This document shows, in pieces, positions 44,020-52,883 of a stretch of DNA of 64,000 nt. The stretch lies in assembly GCA_963170185.1 (NCBI GenBank), contig CAUJGS010000025.1, positions 1 to 64,000 of the forward strand. Reading direction: 5' to 3'. The translations under genes were made by a program, and so were the position numbers. The notes beneath the pieces were generated by a model. It had not been told where the DNA came from, ran no database searches, and saw nothing but the letters and a program-made list of their open reading frames with translations. This stretch comes from Bdellovibrionota bacterium. Lineage in GTDB: Bacteria; Bdellovibrionota; Bdellovibrionia; Bdellovibrionales; JAMPXM01. Position 1 is the first letter of the stretch. Each line of letters begins with the position of its first letter.

Positions 44020-45099
44020 TTATTGCGGCCGAAACGCCAAATCACACTGGCCTGCGCCACCAACGACGACGATCTGCCCCATCAGCAAGCGCGCCTTACG
44101 CCGATCACCCTGTTCACGCGCCCTGCGCGTCAGTTCGAACTGACGGCCCGGCGCTTTCTCAAGCTCCGTCGCCAGCTCAAGGCGCACCAGCGGATCCATC
44201 ACCGCATCGATTTGCGACAATCCTTTGATGGCTTTATTCTGGATATCTCGTTTTGCGCGAGCGGCGTTGACCCATTCAATCAGAAGGTCGCTGCGAAGCT
44301 CACGGTTCTCCATAACCCAATCCATAGAATGAACGCTCATCTGCGCGCCGGCAAACTTCTCCATCAACGTAGAGCGAAGTGCCGGGTTGCCCTCGTACTT
44401 CGAGGCCTCTTCCAGCAGAGCTCGGTTGCCCATTCTTCCCAACGTCTCCTCCAGGAGAAGCGCCGTTGTGATCTTCGTTACCATATCGAGTACAGGAAAA
44501 TAGAGTCTCGACTCACGAGCCTGGAAGTGCGAAGCCGCGGCAGCCTGCTGCACGATCTCGACGATCGAGGTCAACAAGATCGTTTGGCGGATCAACGGAC
44601 TTTCTTTTAAGCCTTCGATTATTTCTACACGAACACTCGTCTCACCATCTGAAGTCGAATACGACGCGCGTTGAAACCTTCTGCCGGCCTCGACTCGCCA
44701 AATTTCAGAAGTCTCCGCCACCCCGCGGCCCTCGAAATACATCTGACGTAAAGGAAGACGTAACTCTTCGGGTGCTTGCGCGATGAGAGTTTCGGCCGTT
44801 GTCGCGAGATAGTTACCTAGCCCGGAACCCTGCTTTACGAAATCTGTCAGATGCAAGTACGGGAAGTTCGCGGCTAAAGGCGCCACAGAAATGAACTGCA
44901 TGACCTCCGGCGAGCGATGCACAACATTTTTCACAGCCTCCGGATACACCGTCCGCCGAACTCCATTGCCGTCTTCCTCCATAGGAAAACGCACAGCATA
45001 GGCCGACGAGACAAAATGGGAGGCCAGAAAAACCGCCAAGAGTGTCAAAACTGTCGACAGCCGTGAAAACCAGGAAAATCGTCCGCTCAAAAAAGTCAT
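44020..45099 (-). CDS. secreted protein of unknown function
   Basis: 359 residues from ATG 45099 (a longer start at 45156 adds a basic stretch). The signal peptide is FSRLSTVLTLLAVFLASHFVSSAYA. The mature part is mainly helical with many Glu and Arg (ETLIAQAPEELRLPLRQMYFEGRG, VEIIEGLKESPLIRQTILLTSIVEIVQQAAA, LLLEETLGRMGNRALLEEASKY) and ends in a basic segment (RKARLLMGQIVVVGGAGQCDLAFRPQ). No family recognised. It is divergent from the hemolysin III gene. Confidence 0.7.
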   Translation of the reverse strand: MTFLSGRFSWFSRLSTVLTLLAVFLASHFVSSAYAVRFPMEEDGNGVRRTVYPEAVKNVVHRSPEVMQFISVAPLAANFPYLHLTDFVKQGSGLGNYLATTAETLIAQAPEELRLPLRQMYFEGRGVAETSEIWRVEAGRRFQRASYSTSDGETSVRVEIIEGLKESPLIRQTILLTSIVEIVQQAAAASHFQARESRLYFPVLDMVTKITTALLLEETLGRMGNRALLEEASKYEGNPALRSTLMEKFAGAQMSVHSMDWVMENRELRSDLLIEWVNAARAKRDIQNKAIKGLSQIDAVMDPLVRLELATELEKAPGRQFELTRRAREQGDRRKARLLMGQIVVVGGAGQCDLAFRPQ

Positions 45100-45301
45100 C
45101 GTCACTCGCTTCAACTTAAACACAAAGCGTCTCTCGACCGCTCGATTCGTTCCCACGCGGGATAAGACAAACTGTTACATTGCCAATGCGTTGGATATGC
45201 AATGTCGGTGCAACACCCGACTGATGTAGCACCAACCTCAGTTGGCTCTTTGCACCTAAGGCCAATTGTAAAATCTTGCTTTAGCGACTACTCTAAATGC
45301 C

Positions 45302-46054
45302 ATGGCCTCGTCGCTCAGCAAGTCCATCGCGACACTTTTCTCGAAGCACATCACCAAGCACACTGACCACAGTCTGCGACTGTTCCTCGCACGCACGATC
45401 TCAGCTCAGCTGCATGTTTTTGGTTTTTTTCTGGCACTTGGTTTTTCAACGACTTTGCTTCTGACGGTTCACCAGCGCTCTTCTAGTCTTGAAACTTCTC
45501 ACTGGATCTCGGCCCTGGTGTTTAGTGCGACGGGACTCATGGTTTTCGCCAGCAGTTCAGCTCTGCATTTCTTAGCTGATGGATTTCAGATCTCGGCTCC
45601 CGCCCGCAATATCCTGAGACTTCTGGACCATTCGTCGATCTATCTATTCATAGCCGGGTGCTACACGGTGTTCGTGTTGAACACCATCAAAGCCCCTTGG
45701 GATGCCTATGTGCTAACTCTGGTTTGGAGCACGGCCCTCTTGGGGATGTTGTACACCGCTCTCAAAAGCCGACTTCCAAAGGCATTACAAAATCGATGGG
45801 TTTCAACAGGTCTCTTCCTCGCCCTAGGATGGACGGTCCTAATAATCCTGCCGGAAGCTTGGTCCGCGCTCGACGGCACCAAACGGGGGCTTCTTGTCCT
45901 CGGTGGATTCTCTTATACACTCGGAGCGTTCGTCTACGCCAGCCAACGTCCCGATCCCATTCCGAAAGTTTTTGGTCACCACGAAATCTGGCACATCGCC
46001 GTGTTGTTTGGGTTTTGCTTTCATTCGACAATGATCCTCAAGTTCTATCTCTAG
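45302..46054 (+). CDS. hemolysin III (PAQR) family membrane protein
   Basis: 250 residues with seven membrane helices. The PAQR marks are seen: SSSALHFLADGF after the first helices, LRLLDHSSIYLFIAGCYTVFVL, and GHHEIWHIAVLFGFCFHSTMIL near the end, i.e. the Ser-His, Asp-His and His-x4-His positions that bind zinc in the family. Bacterial members are called hemolysin III (YqfA); their physiological role is not settled. The start at ATG 45302 has no evident ribosome binding site. It is followed 23 bases later by a small secreted protein gene. Confidence 0.9.
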   Translation: MASSLSKSIATLFSKHITKHTDHSLRLFLARTISAQLHVFGFFLALGFSTTLLLTVHQRSSSLETSHWISALVFSATGLMVFASSSALHFLADGFQISAPARNILRLLDHSSIYLFIAGCYTVFVLNTIKAPWDAYVLTLVWSTALLGMLYTALKSRLPKALQNRWVSTGLFLALGWTVLIILPEAWSALDGTKRGLLVLGGFSYTLGAFVYASQRPDPIPKVFGHHEIWHIAVLFGFCFHSTMILKFYL

Positions 46055-46077
46055 TCACTCTCAAATCTGGAGGCTCG

Positions 46078-46503
46078 ATGCGCACCCACGCTTTGCGACG
46101 ACTCATGACTCCTTGCTTGCTCGCGTTTTCAAGTTCCCTCTACGGAGCTAAGACCCAGGCCACCCCAAGCATCAACTTTGAAGGAAAAAAGACCGCTTGT
46201 GTCGCGGCCAAGGCCCTGACACACAAACCATCCCTCTCTCTCTTTCAAGTCGAAGAAAAAAAGAAGCTCAACACGGCCTTCAAAAAGATCGACATCAAAA
46301 AATACTGCGCTTGTGTTTTCGAAGGATACGAACGGGTTTTTGGACGAGAGGTCTACGAAAAGATCATCGATCCGAAATTACCCACCTACACGGCACCGGG
46401 CATGACGATTATCGACGAAAACCGAAAAATGTCGGAAGTGCAGTTCGAATGTTTCGGAAAACTCACCGACCGCCCGGGACTCGCTCCTCCGTCAGCCGGT
46501 TAA
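46078..46503 (+). CDS. small secreted protein of unknown function
   Basis: 141 residues. The signal peptide is TPCLLAFSSSLYGAKTQA. The mature domain is basic, with paired cysteines (KTACVAAKAL, KKYCACVFEGYERVF, VQFECFGKL), which would suit disulfide bonds in the periplasm. GGAGG at 46069-46073 supports ATG 46078; the frame is open upstream inside the hemolysin III gene but those starts have no support. No family recognised. It may be co-transcribed with the hemolysin III gene. Confidence 0.75.
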   Translation: MRTHALRRLMTPCLLAFSSSLYGAKTQATPSINFEGKKTACVAAKALTHKPSLSLFQVEEKKKLNTAFKKIDIKKYCACVFEGYERVFGREVYEKIIDPKLPTYTAPGMTIIDENRKMSEVQFECFGKLTDRPGLAPPSAG

Positions 46504-46527
46504 AAATGGATTGGGAAACGAGTCCAA

Positions 46528-46650
46528 TTACTTAGTGAGCTTGCCTTCGATCTTACTGATGCCGGATCGAACAACCACGCCATTTTCCACGATCTGAACA
46601 CCACCGCCGCAGCGATCATCGAAAACTGTTTCATTGCTATTCCTCGTAAA
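46528..46650 (-). pseudogene. remnant of a coding 3' end
   Basis: On the minus strand a 40-codon open stretch ends in TAA at 46528-46530 and reads with protein-like character (ETVFDDRCGGGVQIVENG followed by VVVRSGISKIEGKLTK). It has no start codon or ribosome binding site in frame. It looks like the C-terminal end of a lost gene. Together with the fragment at 46698-47033 it suggests decay in this 600-base interval before the tRNA. Confidence 0.4.
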
Positions 46651-46697
46651 GATTTACTTTGCGATCGCGGGCATAAAATCTCTGGCGTGAGTTCCCG

Positions 46698-47033
46698 CTA
46701 CTGATTGCCAGTTACACTGACGCTGGTGAGGGTTGCCTGATTCGTGGCGTAGGTCCCCGAACCGAAGAGCGCTCTGACTCTCAAAGTGCCGGCGCCGATA
46801 TCCAAATGAAACCGGCGAATATTTGCATTCACTTGGGCCTCGGTATTGGTGTGACTCCCTAGAGTCGCCGCCACCCAACGCGTTCCATCGTGGTAGTAAG
46901 GACTTCCGTCGCGGATCAGCTGAAAGCGAATCGTACCCGCGCCTCCGGCGGACGCCGTAAAAGACTGAAGCTGAGAAAATGCCACGTCGGACGAGGTCAC
47001 TAGACGCAAAACACAGACGTTTCGCCGGATTTC
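46698..47033 (-). pseudogene. C-terminal fragment of a repeat-containing secreted protein
   Basis: About 110 codons are open and end in TAG at 46698-46700. The reading (VAFSQLQSFTASAGGAGTIR, FQLIRDGSPYYHDGTRW, NTEAQVNANIRRFHLDIGAGTLRVRALF, ending SVSVTGNQ) is a complete beta-domain unit of the type found at the C-terminus of large surface proteins. The only start is a TTG at 47009 with no ribosome binding site, a TAG lies just before, and there is no signal peptide. I therefore take it as the leftover end of a bigger gene. A free-standing 103-residue protein is less likely. Confidence 0.5.
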
Positions 47034-47120
47034 CTAGCCACTAGACCTAGTTAAAAACTGTTAAGAGTTCTAAGAGGGGCGCCTCGTATCGAGACAATGG
47101 GCGGTGCTTAAAAGCAAAAA

Positions 47121-47196
47121 TGGTAGGGGATACCGGACTCGAACCGATGACATCCACCTTGTAAGGGTGGCGCTCTACCAACTGAGCTAATCCCCT
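47121..47196 (-). tRNA. tRNA-Val (anticodon UAC)
   Basis: 76 bases with an encoded CCA (47121-47123 on the complement). The acceptor stem AGGGGAT pairs with ATCCCCT; D-arm GCTCAGTTGGTAGAGC; anticodon stem CCACC/GGTGG with loop CTTACAA, giving anticodon TAC, which reads GTA valine codons; T-arm ATCGG-TTCGAGT-CCGGT. All four arms fold. It stands alone. Confidence 0.97.
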
Positions 47197-47290
47197 AAAA
47201 CCGACTCACCCACTAAGAGGCTTCGCAAGAAGCAAATGGGCGAGCGAATGTGATACCGACCCGCAACGCGCGAGTCAATACAATATGATT

Positions 47291-47998
47291 CTAACGAACG
47301 GCCCGAGCCGCACGTTCTGCCTCAATATCGCGCTGACGTTGGATGTATTGATCCAAAGTCAGAGACGAGGCTTTGCGGGCGATCATGTGAACGTCGTCGT
47401 TGTTCGAGCCATTGAATGGACGGATCGTCACGACTGTCGAAATCTTAGAACCTGCTTTTCCAACCGGCACTTTATACTGGCGGATGAAGAGCATGTGCTG
47501 CGAAGCCGACGACGTCATAACCGCGCGAACCGTCGTATCGTTTGCCAGAGCCAGACCCACGCCTTCCGACTGCACACGGAACGACTTCTGGTCGAAATTC
47601 ACGACTCTCAAGAAACGGCGACCATCGCAGTCCGCTTGAACTTGCAGACTCAAATAAACCGCAGTTCCATCTGGCAGTTTCATCGACCAGATCCCGTCGA
47701 TGGATGCCCATGAGAACGGAACAAGCGCCGACAAAGGAAACGGCCCCACTGGGTCCGTCGAACGAAGTTCGATCATCGTGCCCGAAGCATCAACAACGGC
47801 CGCGGGCGCCGTCTCAGAAGCCTCGGTGATAACCGGAAGCGTCGGCATCACCACGCAAGCCGAAGCCTGCGCTCGAGAAACCGCCGGAGAAAGAAGAGCA
47901 AGAACAAGCGCCACAGCCTTGAGACTGTTGAACTTCGAGCCGCTGGAAATCGAATCTGATGACTGACCTTTTGTGATGAACAAGTTCCCCTCCCCCAT
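47291..47998 (-). CDS. secreted protein of unknown function
   Basis: About 235 residues. The signal segment is LKAVALVLALLSPAVSRAQA. The mature part is beta-rich with a few cysteines (ACVVMPTLPV, VQADCDGRRFL) and ends in a charged helix (LTLDQYIQRQRDIEAERAARAVR). ATG 47998 overlaps the upstream regulator stop (TGATG). A TTG at about 47983 preceded by GGAGGGG is an alternative start with a better ribosome binding site. No family recognised. Coupling to the TPR/winged-helix regulator suggests a common function. Confidence 0.7.
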   Translation of the reverse strand: MGEGNLFITKGQSSDSISSGSKFNSLKAVALVLALLSPAVSRAQASACVVMPTLPVITEASETAPAAVVDASGTMIELRSTDPVGPFPLSALVPFSWASIDGIWSMKLPDGTAVYLSLQVQADCDGRRFLRVVNFDQKSFRVQSEGVGLALANDTTVRAVMTSSASQHMLFIRQYKVPVGKAGSKISTVVTIRPFNGSNNDDVHMIARKASSLTLDQYIQRQRDIEAERAARAVR

Positions 47999-49170
47999 CA
48001 CTGCTCTAACAGAACTTTGGTGTTTTTATTCAGGTAGTAGCCGTTCTTAGCTCTGAAAATATATCGAGGCTTTTCGTAGTCAGGCTCGATCAGTTTTCTC
48101 AACCTCTTGATTGTCACGTAGATCTTATTGTCATGGACGGCAGGATCGTAATCCTGCTTCCAAACCTGCTTCACCAGGAACTCTTTCGAGTACACTTGGC
48201 CAGGCGTTTTCATAAACAAGCGCAGCATGTCCAAAAGAATGAACTGATTCTTAAAGTCCACGCGGCCTTTTTTGCGTTCCAAAACCGAATGCGAGCCCGC
48301 ATCAAAAACGAGATCGTAGTCTTCTTTCGAAGTTACACCGAGATCGCCCAGTTGAGCGTCGATGTGGCGGCTCAAGTACTTAACGTTTTCAGGATCAGCC
48401 GATTTTTTAGCAAGCTTAAAGTACATGCGCGCCATGTCTGTCTCGCCCGAATCGCGATACGTCGCGGCCGTCGAGTACAGAAGCTGCAGGTACATGTAGA
48501 GGTTCTTTTCTTCGCGAAGCAGATCGTAGCAGTCCCAGAAGATCTCGAGGGCCTGATCGTACTTCTTCATTTTACGAAGAATATTGCCGTTCATCATTTG
48601 GCTCGAAAGCTTCAGATCACGAAGCTGCATAACCTGGAAGAAGACCTGAAGGTTGTAGATCTCTTTCAGAGCTTCGCTGAGACGATCGAGCGAATAGTAA
48701 GTGATCGCAAGACCGTTGATCGCGTAGCAGATGTCAGCCTTCTGATCGCTAGCCAACGCAATCGCGAGCGACTTCTGGAAATAGTCGAGAGCGACATCGA
48801 ACTGATTCTTGTAGGCCGCGCAAATTCCAAGCGTGTAGTAGGTCTTTGCGTTGAGTTCAAAGCCCTCTTTCAAAACCAAGTCTTGCAAAGCTTCTTTGGT
48901 TTTGTTGATCGCCTCGGCATCTTCGCGCTCAGCATACATGCGCAAAAGATGGTTCTGGCATTTCAGATATTTTTCGTAATCTTTGGTACGGAACGCCTCT
49001 TCGGAAGCCTGCTTAAACTTTTCGATCGCGATCTGAAAATCGCAACGCTCGTAATAAAGCTTCGCTAGCTCCATCAAAGCATCAAGAGGTGTTGCCGCTC
49101 CGGTTTGCGACGTGGAAACCGGGGGTTGAGGGTCGCGCTCGAGATTTGGAATGTCACTATTTTGCGCCAT
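47998..49170 (-). CDS. TPR protein with OmpR-type winged helix
   Basis: 390 residues, cytoplasmic. Residues about 25-270 form an array of TPR motifs (ALMELAKLYYERCDFQIAIEKF, YYTLGICAAYKNQFDVALDYF, NILRKMKKYDQALEIFWDCY). The C-terminal 95 residues are an OmpR/PhoB-type winged helix (Trans_reg_C): VDFKNQFILLDMLRLFMKTPG, YSKEFLVKQVWKQDYDP, NKIYVTIKRLRKLIEP, YIFRAKNGYYLN. The DNA-binding domain at the C-terminal end with TPR in place of a receiver domain suggests control by a protein or peptide partner and not by phosphorylation. The next gene, a secreted protein, overlaps by one base. Confidence 0.85.
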   Translation of the reverse strand: MAQNSDIPNLERDPQPPVSTSQTGAATPLDALMELAKLYYERCDFQIAIEKFKQASEEAFRTKDYEKYLKCQNHLLRMYAEREDAEAINKTKEALQDLVLKEGFELNAKTYYTLGICAAYKNQFDVALDYFQKSLAIALASDQKADICYAINGLAITYYSLDRLSEALKEIYNLQVFFQVMQLRDLKLSSQMMNGNILRKMKKYDQALEIFWDCYDLLREEKNLYMYLQLLYSTAATYRDSGETDMARMYFKLAKKSADPENVKYLSRHIDAQLGDLGVTSKEDYDLVFDAGSHSVLERKKGRVDFKNQFILLDMLRLFMKTPGQVYSKEFLVKQVWKQDYDPAVHDNKIYVTIKRLRKLIEPDYEKPRYIFRAKNGYYLNKNTKVLLEQ

Positions 49171-49310
49171 ACCGCTAAAGCTTGCTCCGAACTATCTTAA
49201 ATTATCTGTCCGCAGTTCGAGAGTGGTTCTTACACCGCCTTTCATGGCGGTCAACAGGCGGCAAAACAAAGACCGATGAATCTTGTCAGCCAGTAAGAGT
49301 TTCCTAAGGC

Positions 49311-49630
49311 TTACCGCGTCGGCTGACCGGCCGCAGCGGCGGCTTGAGAGCGGCACTCCAGGGGCGTGAGACCTGGAAGATCATAGAGCTCCCCGTCCAG
49401 ATCGCCATTAACGCGGGAAGGCCTCGGTTTTGACTGCCTTTCAACCTGCAGCGCGCCGTCCCGCAGCAGCCCCTTTGGTTCAACGACAATTGAATCTATT
49501 TTTGGGCGGGCTCCTCGCGTCACATAGAGTTTCATCAACAAGGTGTCGGGCTTCAATCCCTGGAAGGCAAAAGCCCCCTCTTGCGCCGGCTCACTTAAGG
49601 ATCGCATCTTAAAAGACCACGAATCCGCGA
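49311..49630 (-). pseudogene. remnant of a secreted-protein gene
   Basis: The minus-strand frame is open from a TAG at about 49630 to 49311, about 105 codons. It reads as protein (DSWSFKMRSLSEPAQEGAFA, FQGLKPDTLLMKLYVTRG, KIDSIVVEPKGLLRDGALQVE, GELYDLPGLTPLEC), beta-rich with a pattern like carboxypeptidase-regulatory domains, but the protein-like part begins upstream of the first ATG (49607) and there is no signal peptide or ribosome binding site. It is most easily read as a truncated 3' end. Confidence 0.35.
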
Positions 49631-49662
49631 CCTATTACGCCGATTAAACCTACACGGCGCCC

Positions 49663-49797
49663 ATGTCACTGAGTCGCGAAACTGCAAAACAGATCCGCGC
49701 AGAGCTTCCCGCATTCATCGAACGAATTGTGAAACTGGTTGGACCCTCACCAAGTCAAACTGTACGCTGTCTGAACCTCGACTGGTTTACCTACTAA
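49663..49797 (+). CDS. possible 44-residue small protein
   Basis: ATG 49663 to TAA 49797: a Lys/Arg/Glu-rich amphipathic helix (SRETAKQIRAELPAFIERI), then a short tail. There is no ribosome binding site. It lies just upstream of the CoA-binding protein gene on the same strand. It could be a real small protein, an upstream ORF or a remnant. Confidence 0.25.
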   Translation: MSLSRETAKQIRAELPAFIERIVKLVGPSPSQTVRCLNLDWFTY

Positions 49798-49830
49798 CCA
49801 TTCCCACTCACTCAGAAGGAGGCGGTTCAG

Positions 49831-50241
49831 ATGAACGTCGCAGATTCGGAAATCAAAGCTCTGATGGAGAAATACAAAAAAATTGCCGTCTATGGCCTCA
49901 GCCCGGATGAAAGCAAATCGAGCCACGAAGTTCCTTCCTACATGCGAAACCAGGGCTGGGACCTCGTCGGGACCTACCCCAAACCCCATGCGGAAGGTGG
50001 CTTCACCATCTACCCCACCTTGGCGGAAGTACCACCCGAGTATCGAAAATTCGTCGATGTGTTCCGAAGCTCTGACAAAATTCCTGACGTCGTCGACGAA
50101 GTCCTAAGGGTGGGCGGAGTCGAAGTGCTTTGGCTGCAACTTGGAATCTCACATCCCGAAGCCGAAGCTCGAGCCGAGCGCGCTGGGATCAAAGTCGTAT
50201 CCAATCGCTGCCTCGTCATCGAACACCGTCGTTGGTTTTAG
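49831..50241 (+). CDS. CoA-binding domain protein (YccU type)
   Basis: 136 residues forming a single Rossmann-like CoA_binding_2 domain: KIAVYGLSPDESKSSHEVPSYMRNQGW, then GTYPKPHAEGGFTIYPTLAEVPP, VDVFRSSDKIPDVVDEVLRVGGVEVLWLQLGISHPEAEARAERAGIKVVSNRCLVIEH. The last part, with the Cys in NRCLVIEH, is diagnostic of the family. The function is not established; members bind CoA in structures. AAGGAGG at 49817-49823 precedes ATG 49831. Confidence 0.92.
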   Translation: MNVADSEIKALMEKYKKIAVYGLSPDESKSSHEVPSYMRNQGWDLVGTYPKPHAEGGFTIYPTLAEVPPEYRKFVDVFRSSDKIPDVVDEVLRVGGVEVLWLQLGISHPEAEARAERAGIKVVSNRCLVIEHRRWF

Positions 50242-50298
50242 CAACCGCACACGCGGTGCCGATTCGTACTTCTAACGAGGTTTTTGAAACTCATCCCC

Positions 50299-50332
50299 AA
50301 AAAAAGAAGAGCGGCTCATTTCTGAACCGCTC
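50299..50332 (-). terminator. intrinsic terminator of lon
   Basis: On the minus strand GAGCGGTTCA-GAAA-TGAGCCGCTC (10-bp stem with one G-T pair and a GAAA tetraloop, 50309-50332) is followed by TTCTTTTTTT. It lies 35 bases beyond the lon stop, after the 26-base shared element. Confidence 0.9.
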
Positions 50333-50340
50333 GACGCAAT

Positions 50341-50366
50341 GCAAATCAAAAAACAAGGAGGTACCT
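50341..50366 (-). repeat. 26-base element after lon, copy 1
   Basis: The plus-strand sequence GCAAATCAAAAAACAAGG, followed by AGGTACCT, lies directly next to the lon stop codon. The copy at 53200-53225 next to clpX differs at one base of 26 (A/C). Outside the 26 bases a weaker similarity continues into both terminators. Confidence 0.85.
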
Positions 50367-52883
50367 TCAGTGGGTCTGAAGTTCGTGGCCTTGGTGTTGA
50401 GGTTTTACACCTGAACCACGCTCCGGACGATTCTTGAACAGCTCTTTGGGATTCTTGATATCCAGAGCGTTGACCAAGACTTGATCGACGTGATCGACCA
50501 AGATGATCTTCAGCTCCTTCAAGACTTCCTTAGGGATGTCCTTGATGTCCTTTTCGTTCTCTTTCGGGCAGATGATCGTGCGGATGCCACCGCGGTGAGC
50601 CGCAAGGACCTTTTCCTTAAGTCCACCAATCGCAAGCACGCGACCACGAAGTGTCACTTCGCCCGTCATCGCAACCGTGCGACGAACCGGGATCTTCATA
50701 CACGCCGAGACAATCGAATTCGTGATTGCACATCCTGCCGACGGACCGTCTTTTGGAATCGCACCCTCTGGAACGTGGATATGAATATCAACGTTCGAGA
50801 AGTATTCTTTGTCGAGAGCAAACAGTGGCCCACGCGAGCGCACGTAGCTCATCGCCGCCGAGCAGCTCTCTTTCATTACATCGCCAAGCTGACCCGTGAC
50901 TGTGAACTTGCCCTTGCCCGGAACAACCGTGACTTCGATCGGGAGAAGATCTCCGCCGACCTCGGTGTAGGCCATGCCGTTGGTGAGACCGATTTCGTTA
51001 TCCTCTTCGATCTTGCCATGCTTGTACTTGTGCGGCCCGAGAAGCTCGATAAGTTTCTTCGGCGTGACGATGAAGCCCTTGGCGTACTTTCCGCCCTTGC
51101 CCTTCAAAGTCTTCTTCTCTTTTGTCGCGCCACCCGCTTTGGTTTCGGCGATGGCTTTTTCTTTGATCAGAACCGTCGCCACTTTCCGGCACACGTTTGC
51201 CACCTGACGCTCCAGGTTTCGCACACCAGCTTCGCGTGTGTAGAACTGAATCAACTGACGAATCGTCTGATCGGGAATGGAAACCTTGTAATCCGTAAGT
51301 CCGTGCATCTTAAGCTGCTTCGGCACGAGGTACTTCTTTGAGATAAAGAACTTCTCGCTTTCGATGTAGCCTTCGATATTGATGACTTCCATACGATCCA
51401 AAAGTGGACGCGGGATCGTGTACAGCGAGTTCGCCGTCGTCACGAACATACACTTCGAAAGGTCGTAATCGACTTCCAAGTAGTGATCGTTGAACGTCGA
51501 GTTTTGCTCTGGATCCAAAACTTCAAGCAATGCCGACGACGGATCGCCGCGGAAGTCGCTCGACATTTTGTCGATTTCATCCAAAAGCAGAACTGGGTTA
51601 CCAGTGTCTGTTTTGCGAAGAGCTTGAAGAACTTTACCTGGCATCGCTCCAACGTATGTTTTCCTGTGTCCGCGGATCTCAGCCTCATCACGAACCCCGC
51701 CAAGCGAGATTCGAGCAAAGCTTCGGTTCAAGGATTTTGCAATTGATCGCGCAAGCGATGTCTTACCGACACCGGGAGGTCCAACAAGACACAAGATTGG
51801 TCCACGCATGTCTGGCGAAATCGCCTGTACCGCAAGATGCTCAAGAATACGTTCTTTTACTTTCTCAAGACCCCAATGATCTTCATCCAAAATACGTTCG
51901 GCTTCGCCGATGTCGTGTTTATCCGTCGAATAATTCTGCCAAGGCAGCCCCAGCATCCAGTCGATGTAGTTACGAACAACAGTCGCTTCAGCCGACATCG
52001 GAGACATCATCTTAAGCTTCTTGATCTCCTTCATCGTCTTTTCACGAGCTTCGGTAGACATCTTTTTCTTCTTAGTCTGCTCTTCAAGCTCTTGAATCTC
52101 GGCTTGGTAATCGTCTTTTTCACCGAGCTCTTTTTGAATCGCCTGCATTTGCTCGTTTAGGTAGTACTCCTTCTGCGAGCGCTCCATTTGCTTTTTCACG
52201 CGCGTGCGAATCTTCTTCTCGACCTCGAGAATTTCGATTTCGCCCGACATCATTTCCAAAAGCTGTTCGAGACGTTTTCCTGGGTCGTTTAGCTCAAGAA
52301 TCTTTTGCTTATCTTCGAGCTTCAGATTCATCTGTGCGGCGATGATATCGGCAAGCTCCGAAGACGCTTCGATATTTGTCACCTTCATCAGAATTTCTGG
52401 TGGGATGCGCTTGTTGAGCTTCACGTATTGTTCGAACGTCGCCTTCACCGAACGCATCAGCGCTTGGATCTCGACCTCGCGCTCACTGACTTCCGGAAGG
52501 TCTTTCACTTCCACCATGAAGAAACCTTCGTTTGCTACATAGCGCTCGATTTTCACTCGACGCTTACCTTCGACAAGTACTTTCACTGTGCCGTCGGGCA
52601 AGCGAAGCAGCTGAATGATCGAACCCACTGTGCCGACATCATAGATGTCCGTCGCCTCAGGGTTGTTCGTCTTCGCATCGCGCTGAGCTGCGAGCACGAT
52701 ATCGAGTTGTTTCGACATCGCCTCCTCAAGCGCGTTGATAGATTTTTCGCGACCTACGAAAAGCGGCATCATCATATGCGGGAAAATGATGAGATCCCGC
52801 AATGGAAGCATCGGCAATGTATGCGTTGCTGCTTCTCCGCCACTTGTTTTGTCGGCTGTCTTATCCTGTTTGCGTCCCGACAT
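50367..52883 (-). CDS. lon: Lon ATP-dependent protease
   Basis: AAA+ serine protease for damaged and regulatory proteins, cytoplasmic. 838 residues from ATG 52883, chosen because GGAGGAGGGG is just upstream; an in-frame start at 52919 adds 12 residues without support. Domains: N-terminal LON substrate-recognition domain ([23 protein letters not shown]), coiled region, AAA+ domain with Walker [13 protein letters not shown] and Walker B LLLDEID, and the protease domain with catalytic Ser in [11 protein letters not shown] and Lys in [14 protein letters not shown]. An inserted Lys/Gly-rich stretch ([20 protein letters not shown]) sits between the AAA+ and protease parts. It is the last of clpP, clpX, lon on this strand but has its own leader. 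Confidence 0.97.
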   Translation of the reverse strand: MSGRKQDKTADKTSGGEAATHTLPMLPLRDLIIFPHMMMPLFVGREKSINALEEAMSKQLDIVLAAQRDAKTNNPEATDIYDVGTVGSIIQLLRLPDGTVKVLVEGKRRVKIERYVANEGFFMVEVKDLPEVSEREVEIQALMRSVKATFEQYVKLNKRIPPEILMKVTNIEASSELADIIAAQMNLKLEDKQKILELNDPGKRLEQLLEMMSGEIEILEVEKKIRTRVKKQMERSQKEYYLNEQMQAIQKELGEKDDYQAEIQELEEQTKKKKMSTEAREKTMKEIKKLKMMSPMSAEATVVRNYIDWMLGLPWQNYSTDKHDIGEAERILDEDHWGLEKVKERILEHLAVQAISPDMRGPILCLVGPPGVGKTSLARSIAKSLNRSFARISLGGVRDEAEIRGHRKTYVGAMPGKVLQALRKTDTGNPVLLLDEIDKMSSDFRGDPSSALLEVLDPEQNSTFNDHYLEVDYDLSKCMFVTTANSLYTIPRPLLDRMEVINIEGYIESEKFFISKKYLVPKQLKMHGLTDYKVSIPDQTIRQLIQFYTREAGVRNLERQVANVCRKVATVLIKEKAIAETKAGGATKEKKTLKGKGGKYAKGFIVTPKKLIELLGPHKYKHGKIEEDNEIGLTNGMAYTEVGGDLLPIEVTVVPGKGKFTVTGQLGDVMKESCSAAMSYVRSRGPLFALDKEYFSNVDIHIHVPEGAIPKDGPSAGCAITNSIVSACMKIPVRRTVAMTGEVTLRGRVLAIGGLKEKVLAAHRGGIRTIICPKENEKDIKDIPKEVLKELKIILVDHVDQVLVNALDIKNPKELFKNRPERGSGVKPQHQGHELQTH

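Noticed and set aside
47121-47196. tRNA-Val as the attachment site of an integrated element
   Set aside because: No integrase and no second copy of the tRNA 3' end was found in the window; only the decayed fragments hint at past insertion.
50481-51341. 286-codon frame antisense to lon
   Set aside because: Shadow of a certain gene.
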